From Anser cygnoides (lineage: Eukaryota > Chordata > Aves > Anseriformes > Anatidae), in the NCBI RefSeq assembly GCF_040182565.1, contig NC_089883.1, forward strand, positions 16,537,001 through 16,601,000: a DNA stretch of 64,000 nt, given 5' to 3'. The notes below the pieces were generated by a model, which searched no databases, was not told the origin of the DNA, and saw only the letters and a list, made by a program, of their open reading frames with translations. The translations under genes were made by a program, and so were the position numbers. Positions 51,620 to 62,848 of the stretch are shown in pieces (positions within the stretch are counted from its first letter, which is position 1; each line of letters starts with the position of its first letter).

Positions 51620-53750
51620 GTAAGATTGTGAGATCTTCACCAAAGCTACATCTTGCTCAGAAAAGCAAGGCATTGTGCACCCTAAAAGCTGCGTAAAAAC
51701 AAAGCTCAGTGACAAAATGCTTCTAACAGAAGCTGCTGTTAGTCAGCTTTTGATGCCTGTTTGTTCTTAGCCCTGGTGTTAATGAGTGGAAGTTGTTAGC
51801 ACTTGGATGTATTTGATGGTCCATTAAAATAAGCTTGGTCTCAGTGCAGTACACTGTCATACAAGCTCCATCAAAGTTTGCTGCGCTATACTTGCTGCTG
51901 GGTTGGGTGCTTAAAAAGTGAGAAACAAGCGGTTCCCAAGAATTATTCCTTTTCTCAGGCCGGGACTGTGATTAATTAGTTCACATATTTTCAAAATGTG
52001 TACTGCCTGCGCCTAGTGTGTTGTATGAATGACATTGATGCTCCAAGATTGCCGGACCAACTGAACAGATGTTGGGCTTTCTTCCTTTCTGTTTCTTGCT
52101 TCTTTGACAGTTGCTCATGGCAGTTAGTGCTGCTTGGTGCCACAGAGCGGAGGATGTTGTCTGGAACATTCTGCTTCACGGCCCTCCTATCTGCTGTAAC
52201 AGTTGCTTCTAATGCAGTGTTTTCTGGAATCTGTAATTTTTATGATTGGCTGTCTGTCCTTTTGGTTGGTAGAATACAGTCTGTTTAAAGAAGATTCGAA
52301 ACCTGTATTTGCAGCAGAAAGCTCATTGCATTGCAGAGTAAAAGATCTCTCCTGACAAATACTCCAAGCGGAAGCAGAGTATTGCATTTTTTTTACTTCA
52401 GTATTGCTTCTCCCAGTCAAACGAACATGTTCCCCATTTCCACTGTTGCTACTGAAGATAGAATCCTGATATTAAGATTCAGGCAAAAATGTAATGTATT
52501 TTCTTCAGTAGGGTACAGCACACCCTCCTTACACTGAAGAAACAGTCTCTGTTTCTTTGACAGAGACATACTTTCAGTTTTTTAACTGAAACTTGGATTG
52601 GATGAAATATTAAGCAGACAACTATTACTGTCGAGCAGTGCAGATGTCATGCGCTGAATAGGAAAAACAGCTCTGCTGGATGTACACATATAGTACAGCT
52701 TTAATCCTACCAGCTATTTATGATTCAGCACTTTTCTCTCTGTTGAACAAGCCTCCTTAGCTTAGATCAAATTTGCCTTTTTTTTTTTTTTTTATTTCTC
52801 ATCCATCCTTCCCATCAGCTCACAGGTAATTAAAAGAGCTTATTAGGATCAATCTGTACAAGATCTGCTCACTGCATGACTTTCTTTCCCAGTACACGTG
52901 ATGCGGTGTCCAGTTTTCCTTTCCAATAATGATGATGAGACAAATGTATTCATAAATGTGTCACATTACAAAGAATCATTTTTTAACAATGAACTTTGAA
53001 TTTTACTGCACTTGGCAGTCTCAGCTGTGTCATTGCTTTGAATGCCTTCTGGTGTTGTTTGCTATCATCTGAAAATACATGTGTTTTATTAGGAAATGAC
53101 TGAGGTTGAAGGGCTCTATTTCAGACTGTTTTGTGAGATCAAACATTTCTGACCTTTTCTGGAATGTTTTCAATCTATCTTTTTTAATCACATTTGGTTT
53201 ATATGTTTCTGAATTGATATTACAAGGTTTCACATACTCTAGCAAATAAATTCTATGTTTAAGAAGTAAAGAATGACCAAGGTGACATACCAGTAGTGTG
53301 AAATAGTTCGGGTTTTCTGGCTATACTCAAAGGGCCTTGCAGTGTTTAGAGGTAAAGGTAGGGGTCCAGTTAAGCGTACTGCTGAAATTCTGAAGGACAA
53401 ACTTCTTAACAAAAGTGTATATATACATAAACAGGAAGAATAAGAGCTACCTTATAATACAAATACAATATTCAAGGGCAAAATGATAGTTCAAGTTCCC
53501 TGCTGATTTTTAAATCAATATTGAGGTGCTGAGATACATAAGTGCCAGTCTGGGTATAAATCTCCTGATTACTGTTAATTTTTCATGAAATCCTCAGCTT
53601 TAGCCATACTGAATGCAGAGATTCTGTGTGTTTTCATTTATTTTCAAAATGAAGTCACTGTACTGGTGCATGAAAAAATATTTCTCAAGCAGTAGACCTT
53701 CCTAACATATGTTAATTCTGGCAATGTTTTATGTCTCCTTTTTCATTTAG
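51620..53750 (+). other. TRPM1: TRPM1 intron 7
   Basis: 2131 nt, GTAAGA...ATTTAG. It has a run of 16 T at about 52778-52793. The 96-codon ORF at 51998-52288 overlaps ORFs on the other strand and shows no family resemblance. Confidence 0.9.
52778..52793 (+). repeat. Poly-T run
   Basis: Sixteen consecutive T in intron 7. Confidence 0.85.
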
Positions 53751-53874
53751 GGTAATAAGTGAATCCCTCAGGGACCAGCTACTAGTTACAATCCAGAAAA
53801 CCTTCAACTACAGCAGGAATCAAGCTCATCAGCTGTTCATCATTCTTATGGAATGCATGAAAAAAAAGGAACTT
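53751..53874 (+). CDS. TRPM1: TRPM1 exon 8
   Basis: 124 nt, phase 2 in and phase 0 out (CTT|GTAAGT). It encodes VISESLRDQLLVTIQKTFNY, SRNQAHQLFIILMECMKKKE, L. It begins the helical second TRPM homology region. Differences I notice against my memory of the human protein (VISES for IINES, SRNQA for NKAQS) are conservative and fit a non-mammalian orthologue. Confidence 0.97.
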
Positions 53875-56800
53875 GTAAGTGTTATAAAAGTAGTTCACAA
53901 AGATAATTTCCTTGACCAATCTTTGTAAAGTACTTTCAAGTGTCATTCTCACAGGGCTACAATTTAACCTTTTTTTCCTTCATATAGGCTCATAAATATA
54001 CACAATCACTCATTCATAAACCTAGACACCTGGACTTAGAAAGGGATTTCGTCTTCTGGAAAGCCTCTGAAACCAATTTCAGATTCTTCTCCTGTGTGAG
54101 GTGATAGGAGTTGTTTTCTATGAGACCAAGTATAGACTTCCAAAAGGCAGACTAAGACACTTAGATAAATGCATTAAAAAAGCATCAACTTCAGAAAGTA
54201 GAGGAAAGATCATTGAAAAAAGGATTCCTAGGAGCAATAAGCATTCAGGGTACATCAGCACAGCTTTGGTCCTCTACTGTAGTTACTTTTTAAAAGCATT
54301 TCATGACAATAAAATGGGCTATTCGAGTCTTTAAAAGCAATTGAAACATGAAGTGTTCCGGAAGATCCCAGCTGTGCTTGATCCTGGTTTGCTGCAGGCC
54401 TGTTCTATGTACTGTACCACTCAGACTCCTGCCAGTAACCCAGCTGCGGAAAAAAAGTGCACTCAGGAAAAGAAAATCTTCAGTGTTCGTATCTGTCGTC
54501 TGTGAACAGTGCCTTGAAATAGTGTTCACTGTGCCTGTGCCTTTACAGGTGAAGTGAGTCTTTGAGTGTTTTCCTTTGACTAATTGATGAACAAATGTCA
54601 ATATGACCTCTCCCTTGAGTCCTGGTAGAATTCCATTTCATGCCTTTATACAAACCTTAAGCAAGTGCTTTAAGCACGTGAATAGTATAATGGATTTTTT
54701 TTTTTATTACAACTGGAACTGGTATAGCTGGTATTTTTATCTTTTTTTCCTTTTTTTTTAAAAAAAAGTTGCATATTTCTATGAATAGAAACAGGAGAGA
54801 ATTACCACAGCCTTCTCAGATTCAGATGTTTCAGGAATCAGACAAATAACCTGCTATTGAATTTAAGCATGAAATGTGGGGCAGTTTTATTCTTTGAGAT
54901 GCCTAATTCTGTCACTGAGGAGTGATGCCTATAGCACAAGCAACTATAAAGAAAATATTAGAATTAATTAATATAACTTTTCTCACGAAGCTGAGAAAAT
55001 AGAGATTTTTCCAACTTCTTTGTGAAATGGTATTTCATGCTCCCTTATATCTAAGTAGGTTTTCCTTCCACAGAGCCCATGCTTTCTATCTCTGGTCAGC
55101 TCAGAGACAAACCATTAACTCATGTCTTTCCAAGTTTAATACTGTCCCTAAAGATAATGTGAATTTTTTTCTTTACGATTTTCAATAAATCAGTAAAATG
55201 AATGCAGCATTCCTTATAGTTCATACTCTTTTCAGTGGGGTGTCTGTTAGCTGAGTCAAGAAACACATGAAAAAAACACGATCAGGTTCTCTCAGGATTA
55301 ATCTACAAAGCCATTCTTGACCCCTTTCAGGAAGCTGTTCTATGACAACTGAAATGACATAGGATTGGGGTGGGAATTTGTATCAAGCAATCACCAGGTT
55401 CTTTGCAGGCTTTCTACTGGTTTCATGTTCTCCGCTCTCTTCATAAAGTTGTCATTTCTCACGAGATTATGCTTGGTATTGTCTCATGCTCTCCAGCTTT
55501 TCTTTGTAATGTTCACTTCAGCTGCCAAGGGATACTTGCTTAGATATCTATACATTTCAAGGTAACAAAACTCTTAAATGTCAACAAGTGATTTCCCACA
55601 TCCTGTACAGTATCATAGCAGTCTGTTCTAATTGTGCTTCCCTTCTTCCCCCATTCTCCCCAATGCTTCTCTCGCCAAGGTTCATTACATCTGATGCTGT
55701 ATTCTCTTCAGCATGGGGGGAATTTTTGCAAGAAGGGAAGGTCCATTTGAGTTTTATCTCTGTTCCTTGATTTTGATCATATTTTGATACTACTTAATTC
55801 TTGGGTTCATAAAAGCCAGATCATGCAATTTTGCAGGATACATTTAAATACCTTTGTAAAAGCTAAATTCTCTAAGGATTAATCCAGCTGCAAATGCCAC
55901 TTGGAATAGAATATGACAAATACCATATTTTCTAGTAATGTAACTCTATACTACAATAAAATAGATGCCCATCTGTTCATATTTTACTTAAGCATTCAGA
56001 AGTTTGATTAGTATTGATTAGCTCAGCTGATTATTATATAAAGTCTTTCTTAAGGGCTCCAAATATGAAGTCTTTAGATTGTCTGAGTAATGTAAATATA
56101 CTATTGATATATTTATATTTATATGGTGCCAAGATTGCTTCCCTACTTATGCCTTCATCAGAAGTCACGTTGGTAGTAAGCATTATTATGCTAAGTTGAC
56201 TGTAAGAGTCAGCCTTCTTAGAAGAGTTGATTGAGAAAGGAGAGCCAATAGCTGCCTTAGCCAAACTGCTTCAAATTTTAAAATGTTCATCAGAGCAGGC
56301 CTGGTCTACTCAGCAAAATTCAGACACCGACTGAAGCAGGCTTATGATTTACCTTTGATAATATTGTCTGCTTTTTTGTTCATTAACATAGCTTTCCTTT
56401 AGTTCTTTTCTCTCCTGATGTCACTGTGGCAAACATTTATCTTCATGTGCGTGCCAAATCTATTCAAGCTTTCAAGAAGATTGCCATTCCCAGTATTTAA
56501 TACTGGCATCTACTATGAACCAATGTTTTCTGAAAATGAAGGATATTTTACTTTTTGCCTGTATTTAGAATTAATTTAATTAACATAGAATATTAGGTTA
56601 TTCTTCTGTATTTATGATCGTTTAATATTTAGTGATTGGCTAAGTTTTATATGAATTACTGTTTTTAAAGGCAGTGAACTGTAATGGACTCAACTAAGCA
56701 AACATGACTAGAAATAATTGCTTTTTCTTATTAGTTGTTTCTGGATTTTTGTTTGTCAATGTGCAGCATATAACAGAACTCAGAAATACTTGAGTATTAT

Positions 56801-57216
56801 AGTCAATAAAATTAATGCTATGATAGTTTTCTCAGGTAAGTAGTGTTCCCATTTCCAAGCTGGCATTTCCAGTACTACTGGAAAGTAGTAGAACTTTCAG
56901 AAAATGATCAGTTCAGTATGACAGTTTTGTCTCCACTTGTGAAAATTCAGGGATTTGGTGAAGAATTTCATCATGCTTGCCACATTTACCAATATAAGGA
57001 TTTTTTTACAATAACTTTATTGAAAAAGTTGAATTCGCTGTTTCTGTAAAATTGCAATTTCAAAGAAAAAATGAGTGGAACTGTATATTTTGAAAATTTT
57101 CAAGACTTAGAAAATAATAAAGCTTCAGCATTCTGCTCTTTTTTTGTATTTACATGTTTAGCGTCTCTCTTCCATGTGTTGTAATTCTGCGTGTTTGGTT
57201 TAATGCTGTCCTTTAG
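53875..57216 (+). other. TRPM1: TRPM1 intron 8
   Basis: 3342 nt, GTAAGT...CTTTAG. T-rich and A-rich tracts at about 54693-54768; otherwise nothing recognised. Confidence 0.9.
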
Positions 57217-57289
57217 ATCACTGTGTTCCGTATGGGGTCTGAAGGGCAACAGGACATTGAGATGTCTATCTTAACTGCTCTCCTCAAAG
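57217..57289 (+). CDS. TRPM1: TRPM1 exon 9
   Basis: 73 nt, phase 0 in and phase 1 out. It encodes ITVFRMGSEGQQDIEMSILT and ALLK plus one base of a Gly codon. The acceptor is CTTTAG and the donor is GTGGGT, one of the weaker donors in this gene. The TVF+ (F/M/I)GSE...DI(E/D)xAILTALLKG block is found throughout TRPM1, 3, 6 and 7. Confidence 0.96.
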
Positions 57290-58148
57290 GTGGGTTTTGT
57301 AAGGAAGGATGCACAATTTGATCCCCTAAAGACAGTCCTATACACTGCCTGAGGTTCACTCTTAATATTGAAGTCTGATTTATTTGCTTGGGCTCAAAGT
57401 ACTAACTTGAAAATCCTTGACTTAAAATTCAGATTAGCTCAAAGTATAAAGTCTAGATAGAAATTTTTGTGTGGCTTCCCTCACCTGAAGGCCTGGAATG
57501 GGAATGCTGCAACAGCTGTATTGATATTTCAACACATCTTATTGCAATTCTGGCATAGATTAATAAAGCTAGAAGAAATGGTGGGAAGATTAAAAGACAG
57601 TGTGGATTTTTTCAGATCTCAGATTGTGCTCTTTAAGCCTTAGGGCAAATTTAGGATTAGCTCCCAATTTATTTTGAGCCTGTTATGTTTGCAGAAACAT
57701 CATCTGTTTTCTGTCTGCATATTTATAGTAGTTGATAACAGTCTCAATATGGGAACACTGCTGTCCCTAATGCTAAGTAAAAGATAAAAGAGAGGAATTA
57801 TTTTACTCATATATACAGCATCAGCCAGTGGAGCTGAGAGGAGGAGTCTATTAGAAGAGTTTAATGTCTATCTTTAGCAACAAAATATAAAGTCAAAATG
57901 GGAGCTGTAAGGGAAACAGGGAGATGGTCTGGTTAATCCTTTTGAAATTAGGATTATGGGGTCAAATGGAAGATGTTATAAATTGGTTTGATGCATCTAC
58001 TACTTTCTAGTAGAATCATTCTTACGGTAGTAGGCTACGGAGTCAGGCCTGTCGTTTTCTAATTCTTGGGGAAGTGAATTGCAGAATGTTATCCAACCTA
58101 GTTTCATTGTGCATGAAATACCAAATATTGGTGTGTGTTTCTCTTTAG
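57290..58148 (+). other. TRPM1: TRPM1 intron 9
   Basis: 859 nt, GTGGGT...CTTTAG. Nothing further seen. Confidence 0.9.
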
Positions 58149-58249
58149 GTACCAATGCATCTGCTCCAGACCAGCTTAGCTTGGCTTTGGCCTGGAATCG
58201 TGTTGACATTGCACGCAGCCAAATCTTCGTCTTCGGACACCACTGGCCA
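58149..58249 (+). CDS. TRPM1: TRPM1 exon 10
   Basis: 101 nt, phase 1 in and phase 0 out (CCA|GTAAGA). It encodes (G)TNASAPDQLSLALAWNRVD, IARSQIFVFGHHWP. The segment carries the QL.LALAW.RVDIA+ signature of TRPM helical repeats. The human counterpart, as I recall it, ends GPHWT, so the end of this exon has changed slightly. A CR1 LINE tail lies only about 38 bases downstream of the donor. Confidence 0.97.
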
Positions 58250-60463
58250 GTAAGACAAAGTTTTCCTCACCATATTATTTATCATAAAATCATAGAATCA
58301 TTTAGGTTGGAAAAGACCTCTAAGATCATCAAGTCCAACCATTAACCTTATTTGCTAACAATTGAAAATAAGTGGCCACATATTCACTCCCTGGATTTTA
58401 TTGGCAGGAAGAAGAGTATTGAATTCTGGTTTATGACAAGCTGATGCTGATGTAAGATATCTCATTCATTCAGAATCACCTGTTTGTTTTGAAACTTACT
58501 TGCATTGCCACTTGAATAAAATAGAAATAATTTAAACTCTGTGAAAAAAAGAAATTACAATTTCCTAACAAGCAGAAGAATAACCTTAAGCTAGATTCCA
58601 TGTGAGATTTGAAAGAAAAGAAAAAAAAAAAGCATTTTCTGGACTTCAGACTGTCTCAACGATATGTGCTAGCAGTTTAACGTTAGAGTCCCCAACTAAC
58701 TGTTAGAGTATGCAGCAAAGCTGAAATTCATGGAGCTGCTTAGAAGGAATTGTGTGTCTCACTTCATTAACAGCTGTGAAAATCTCAATTTGGATTAATG
58801 CTGATGACCAAACGAAATCATTGCTGAAAACAGGCCTCTGGTAGGCAGTGCTGTGCCAAATGAACTAAGAAGCAGATCCTTAGTAAAACTTTAGGTCGTG
58901 AAATGGAATTTTCTCTCTCAAAATATTAGAACTGGTGCTGCACTGGTTGAAGTCAATGGTGAAATCAGTGCAGTGCCTTTGTTTATTGGTGTAACTAAAA
59001 TTCTCTATTCAAGCCACTTTTATGTTGCACTGTATTGATGCTTTTACTCTACTGCTTGAACCATCTTTTATTGAATTACTATAAAGTGTCATGAGGAAAC
59101 TAGCATGAAAGAGAGAGACAGAGTGAAGTACAAGGTGGTTTGTTTGTTAATTAGATGTTTTTCCGGAAACTATACAATAAAATGGTTCTCAAAGGAACGC
59201 TATTCATGTGGATGCTATATATAATGTTGACATTTATTTAATTTAGAAGCCTGTATCATTAAAGTTCTAACTGTACATGCTGTTTTATTCCTTTACTTAT
59301 GGTAATGTGTTGTTTCTAGTGTTCAAGGTTCATTAAAATGCTTATTTTAGAAGAGAAGATTTAATGATTCTAAATATTATAAAGTGTTATTACTATAAAA
59401 CATTTTTTGGAGGGAATGTCCCAATCTCCCAATTATTGCAATTTAGATTCAGAAATACCGTCTAGGAACTGAATCCAGTTATTGTTTGTCCTATTTCATA
59501 ATCATACTGTGCAACAATTTGTGGAAACTGTTAGCCAATTTTGATGCATTGTAATTTCTAATTCATGAAGATTGCTTTCAGTCATGAAGATTCAGCTTTC
59601 GTATGCTGTGAGGTGGCAGATGCAATTTTATCCATGCTCACAAATGGTTTCATGGTAGCCAGGCAGAGAAGATTTTTTAAGATGAACAAAAACACAGGAA
59701 ACAAGCCTTGTTAAAAAGCAACAGCAACAAAAAAATAGGCTTTGTTTTCTAGTTTTCTCTGCACAGCACAGATGTTTTACTCTGGTTTTCATGTACATGG
59801 AGGTTATGTGACCTAAGCATTAGCTGGAGCAATTTAAGCCTCCAAGTCACAGACAAGTAGTGTCAAAATACTTGCACGTGTCCCTCCCTGTCTTGGGTAG
59901 GTAGGTTAGAAAGAGGAAGGCATTAGCAGAGAGTAGATACGTCTGAAAAGGCATAAGCATAAATATTGTTTGCAGAACATAAATTAACTAGTTAGGGACT
60001 TTCTTTCATCCCCTTTTCAGCCTCTGCAGTATGGATACTTTCTGGCATTATGCAACATCTTTGTTGTCTTTCTATCCAGCTCTTACTCTGCTTGCTGCTA
60101 TTTATTTCAAAAACTAAAACTTTACACGAGAGCAAAGAAGCCGAAGCGTCCCCTGATTGAGTACTGTCTATTCCCAGTCCCCTCACATTGATTTTGTTTT
60201 GAGAGAGAAATCTTCTATGTTAGATCCCACCACAGGCTATCTACTTCACTACTTTGACTTGCAGTGTTATTCACTGCATTAGAGATAATAGTTTTTAATA
60301 AAAAAGGTAAAGCAAAAAGTTCTTTGTAGTTAAGGAAATAATTTTAAGTTGACTGCATAGGAAAAAGAGGTGACTGGCAAGCGAGTTCAATAGGAGTGTA
60401 TTCAGTGACATAATCACTGTACGATCAATTAGATTTCTAATAATTGTGCATTATTAAATACAG
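58250..60463 (+). other. TRPM1: TRPM1 intron 10
   Basis: 2214 nt, GTAAGA...ATACAG. Contains the antisense CR1 tail near its 5' end; the remainder is unremarkable AT-rich sequence. Confidence 0.9.
58288..58346 (-). repeat. CR1 LINE 3' end fragment, antisense in intron 10
   Basis: ATCATAGAATCATTTAGGTT and GGAAAAGACCTCTAAGATCA, then TCAAGTCCAACCAT: the reverse complement of the CR1 3' terminus. It is about 59 bases long and begins about 38 bases after the exon 10 donor site. The element is old and strongly truncated. Confidence 0.94.
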
Positions 60464-60637
60464 CCTTTAGGAAGCCTTACAGCTACTGAGGGTACAGCCC
60501 CTGAGAAGGAAAAGAAATCTCCAGCAGCTCAGACTAAAGCAGCCAGGGGGAAAGGAAAAGGGAAGAAAAAAGGAGGAAAAGCAAAAGAAGAGCCAGAAGA
60601 AGAAACAGATCCAAGAAAGCTTGAACTCCTGAACTGG
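60464..60637 (+). CDS. TRPM1: TRPM1 exon 11 (Lys/Glu-rich linker)
   Basis: 174 nt, exactly 58 codons, phase 0 at both ends (TGG|GTGAGG). It encodes PLGSLTATEGTAPEKEKKSP, a low-complexity stretch including AARGKGKGKKKGGKAKEEPE, then EEETDPRKLELLNW. Codons are almost all AAA/AAG/GGA/GAA. The basic-then-acidic linker is specific to TRPM1 and its exact length and content differ from my memory of the mammalian sequence, so it is the least conserved coding piece here. It is probably a disordered loop between the second homology region and the ankyrin-like helices. Confidence 0.96.
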
Positions 60638-61867
60638 GTGAGGTGAAAGTATTTGTATTAAAACTGTTCAAGAGTTGTTTTTTTTTTTTTTTACCTCTTT
60701 GTATGCCTTTCTATTATTGTATGCAGGTGGGACTTACCCTTTTGTAAAACTGTATGAGAGACTGAATAATCCAAACTACCAGTTTTTAAAGTGCTTAAGC
60801 CATTCTCAGGAACAAAGAGAGAGGGCAAAGAAACATTTTTATTCTACAGAACACTCATTTGCACGTTTCTGTAGGATTAGCAATAAAATTGTGCAGGGGT
60901 GCTGTTCAGTCTTGGAGACGGGAACATTTCTCATCCAGTGTGCACTACATGCAGCCACACCGCAACAGTACAAGTCAGTGCCTGTCTGCTGAATCTTCTT
61001 CCCTGCACTTGTCAGAAGGAAATGAGGACATAAGTGAACATCTTCATCCTCCTTTGTATATATTATTTATCAAATGAAGGCAGCTTAAGCATTGACTTTT
61101 CTAAGTGCTTCATTTTCCATTTGCAGTAGGTTAAAGCGTTTTGTTGTCTAAATTCAAGTTCATGTGTCTAAAGGATTGCTGCTCAAGGGCTTTTCCCCTC
61201 TCCCAGTGGGTTCTAAGCCTTTAGACCATACTAAGGGAAGATCCATTAGACTTTCTGACCATTTTCCAAAGCCAAAAGTTGAGTTGCTGAAGGAAAAGGA
61301 AATACTTCTTCCTGAATGATTTGAGCCTCTCAGGCATTATATGTTGCCTTTTCTCTGTGAGTGACAGTGAGCAGATGATACATAAGTGAGTTACCAGGTA
61401 AATTATGTCAACCTCTTATTAAATGTATATAGTATCATTTTATTTTTTTATTTTAACTTCTTCCTACCATGTTAAGCAATTAAATCTGTCTTTCCCATAA
61501 CATATCCAGTATGGCAAGCCTGGTTTAGATAAAAATACTAAATTAGATGACTGGAAAGCTATAGTCTTTGGTTAGTCTAAAGGTTTATTTCACTATAGTC
61601 TATAATCTAGTCTATAGTCTATAGACCGTATAGTCTAAAGGTTTGTTTCACTGCTCTCTTGTCTCTCAAAAAGTCACCTATAAGCTATACCATCTGTATT
61701 GACTTGCACAAGGGTAAAATGTCATTTTCTAAATTCCTTCTCACTTAGAGATTAATCGGTGTATTTGGGAACTTGGGGATCTCCTAAGTAATGAAAATGT
61801 TTGTGGTTGTTGGCCAACCACATCATCTGTGCTTGTGTAGTCACATGTTCTCCATTCTGCAATTCAG
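60638..61867 (+). other. TRPM1: TRPM1 intron 11
   Basis: 1230 nt, GTGAGG...ATTCAG. Contains a T run near 60676-60692 and the TAGTCTA-rich imperfect duplication at 61572-61652. Confidence 0.9.
61572..61652 (+). repeat. Imperfect direct duplication with TAGTCTA repeats
   Basis: TAGTCTAAAGGTTTATTTCACT at about 61573 recurs as TAGTCTAAAGGTTTGTTTCACT at about 61631, 58 bases later with one change. The space between holds several TAGTCTA/TATAGTCT units. It looks like a local tandem duplication in intron 11. Confidence 0.85.
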
Positions 61868-62002
61868 GTAAATTCTCTGGAGCAGGCTATGCTGGATGCA
61901 CTGGTTCTGGATCGAGTGGACTTCGTGAAACTTCTCATTGAGAATGGAGTTAACATGCAACACTTCCTCACTATTCCTCGACTGGAAGAACTTTATAATA
62001 CT
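61868..62002 (+). CDS. TRPM1: TRPM1 exon 12
   Basis: 135 nt, 45 codons, phase 0 at both ends (ACT|GTGAGT). It encodes VNSLEQAMLDALVLDRVDFV, KLLIENGVNMQHFLTIPRLE, ELYNT. This is the ankyrin-like F(V)KLLIENG(V) motif shared by TRPM1, 3, 6 and 7. It matches mammalian TRPM1 except, as I recall, for Ser instead of Ala in the fourth residue of the exon-joined NSLEQ. Confidence 0.97.
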
Positions 62003-62797
62003 GTGAGTGAGCAGAAGTAACAAAATGCCATGTGATATCTTTGCTACTGTATAGGGATGTCCTTTTTCCTCTTCTCCTTCTGATATATGCTTCAAAAATT
62101 GGTCTCTAAAAAGCTGAGCCGCAGCAATACAGAGAAGTTGGATAGCAGTAGAGGGAGCCATTGCTATTACACAGTGTCCTGATGTTTCCCTACATATGCA
62201 CATTCCTGATGACTGAGCTTGTAGCAGCTTTTAGAAGCTGTTATACTTTGTTATGTAATGACGTGTTTAAAATGCATGTTAAGAACATTTAAAGAACCAA
62301 TAAGTCAGTATCATTTTTCTTTGTGGCCCAGAAAAACAAAACGTTTTTCCCCAAACTGTAGGACATCCTGCTTCTTTATTTATATTCTCCCCTGCCCAAA
62401 CCACAGCAAATTCTTCAAGAACATGACTACTTCTAGAGTGTTTTCTCGCTGTCGTTTAAGTGGCAGGTAGTCCAGGGCAGCAGTCATACAACATATAACT
62501 TAAGTCTAGTCCTCTAATCCTTTATGGCTCCTGCTGGAAAGCATAAGTTCAGACAGTACCAAAAACTGCTGTGACTTGAATCAAGATCATTGAACTACTG
62601 CGTAAAGCATTGTAAGAAAGGGACTATACAACTCTTGATTAATACTGTGTTTGTCACTGTAGCCCAGTTCCTTCTTTTCACCCCTGTTAAATGTGATGGC
62701 ACATACTTTCCTGAAGTTCTTCGTACAGGGCTATTTGTGTTTGTGAAAAATATGAATTATTGAAGCTCTAATGGACAGTGAGTAATTTTTGTTTCAG
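62003..62797 (+). other. TRPM1: TRPM1 intron 12
   Basis: 795 nt, GTGAGT...TTTCAG. Nothing further seen. Confidence 0.9.
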
Positions 62798-62848
62798 AGA
62801 TTGGGCCCTCCAAATACGCTGCATTTGCTAGTTAGAGATGTGAAAAAG
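62798..62848 (+). CDS. TRPM1: TRPM1 exon 13
   Basis: Short exon of 51 nt, 17 codons, phase 0 at both ends (AAG|GTAAGC). It encodes RLGPPNTLHLLVRDVKK. The acceptor is TTTGTTTCAG. In mammalian TRPM1 the next residues in the usual isoform are SNLPPDYH. That exon is not inside the window; only the optional microexon at 63641 follows. Confidence 0.96.

Noticed and set aside
51365..51715. 116-codon ORF on the minus strand
   Set aside because: Antisense shadow of TRPM1 exon 7.
61841..62203. 120-codon ORF on the minus strand
   Set aside because: It is the antisense shadow of TRPM1 exon 12 and its flanks.
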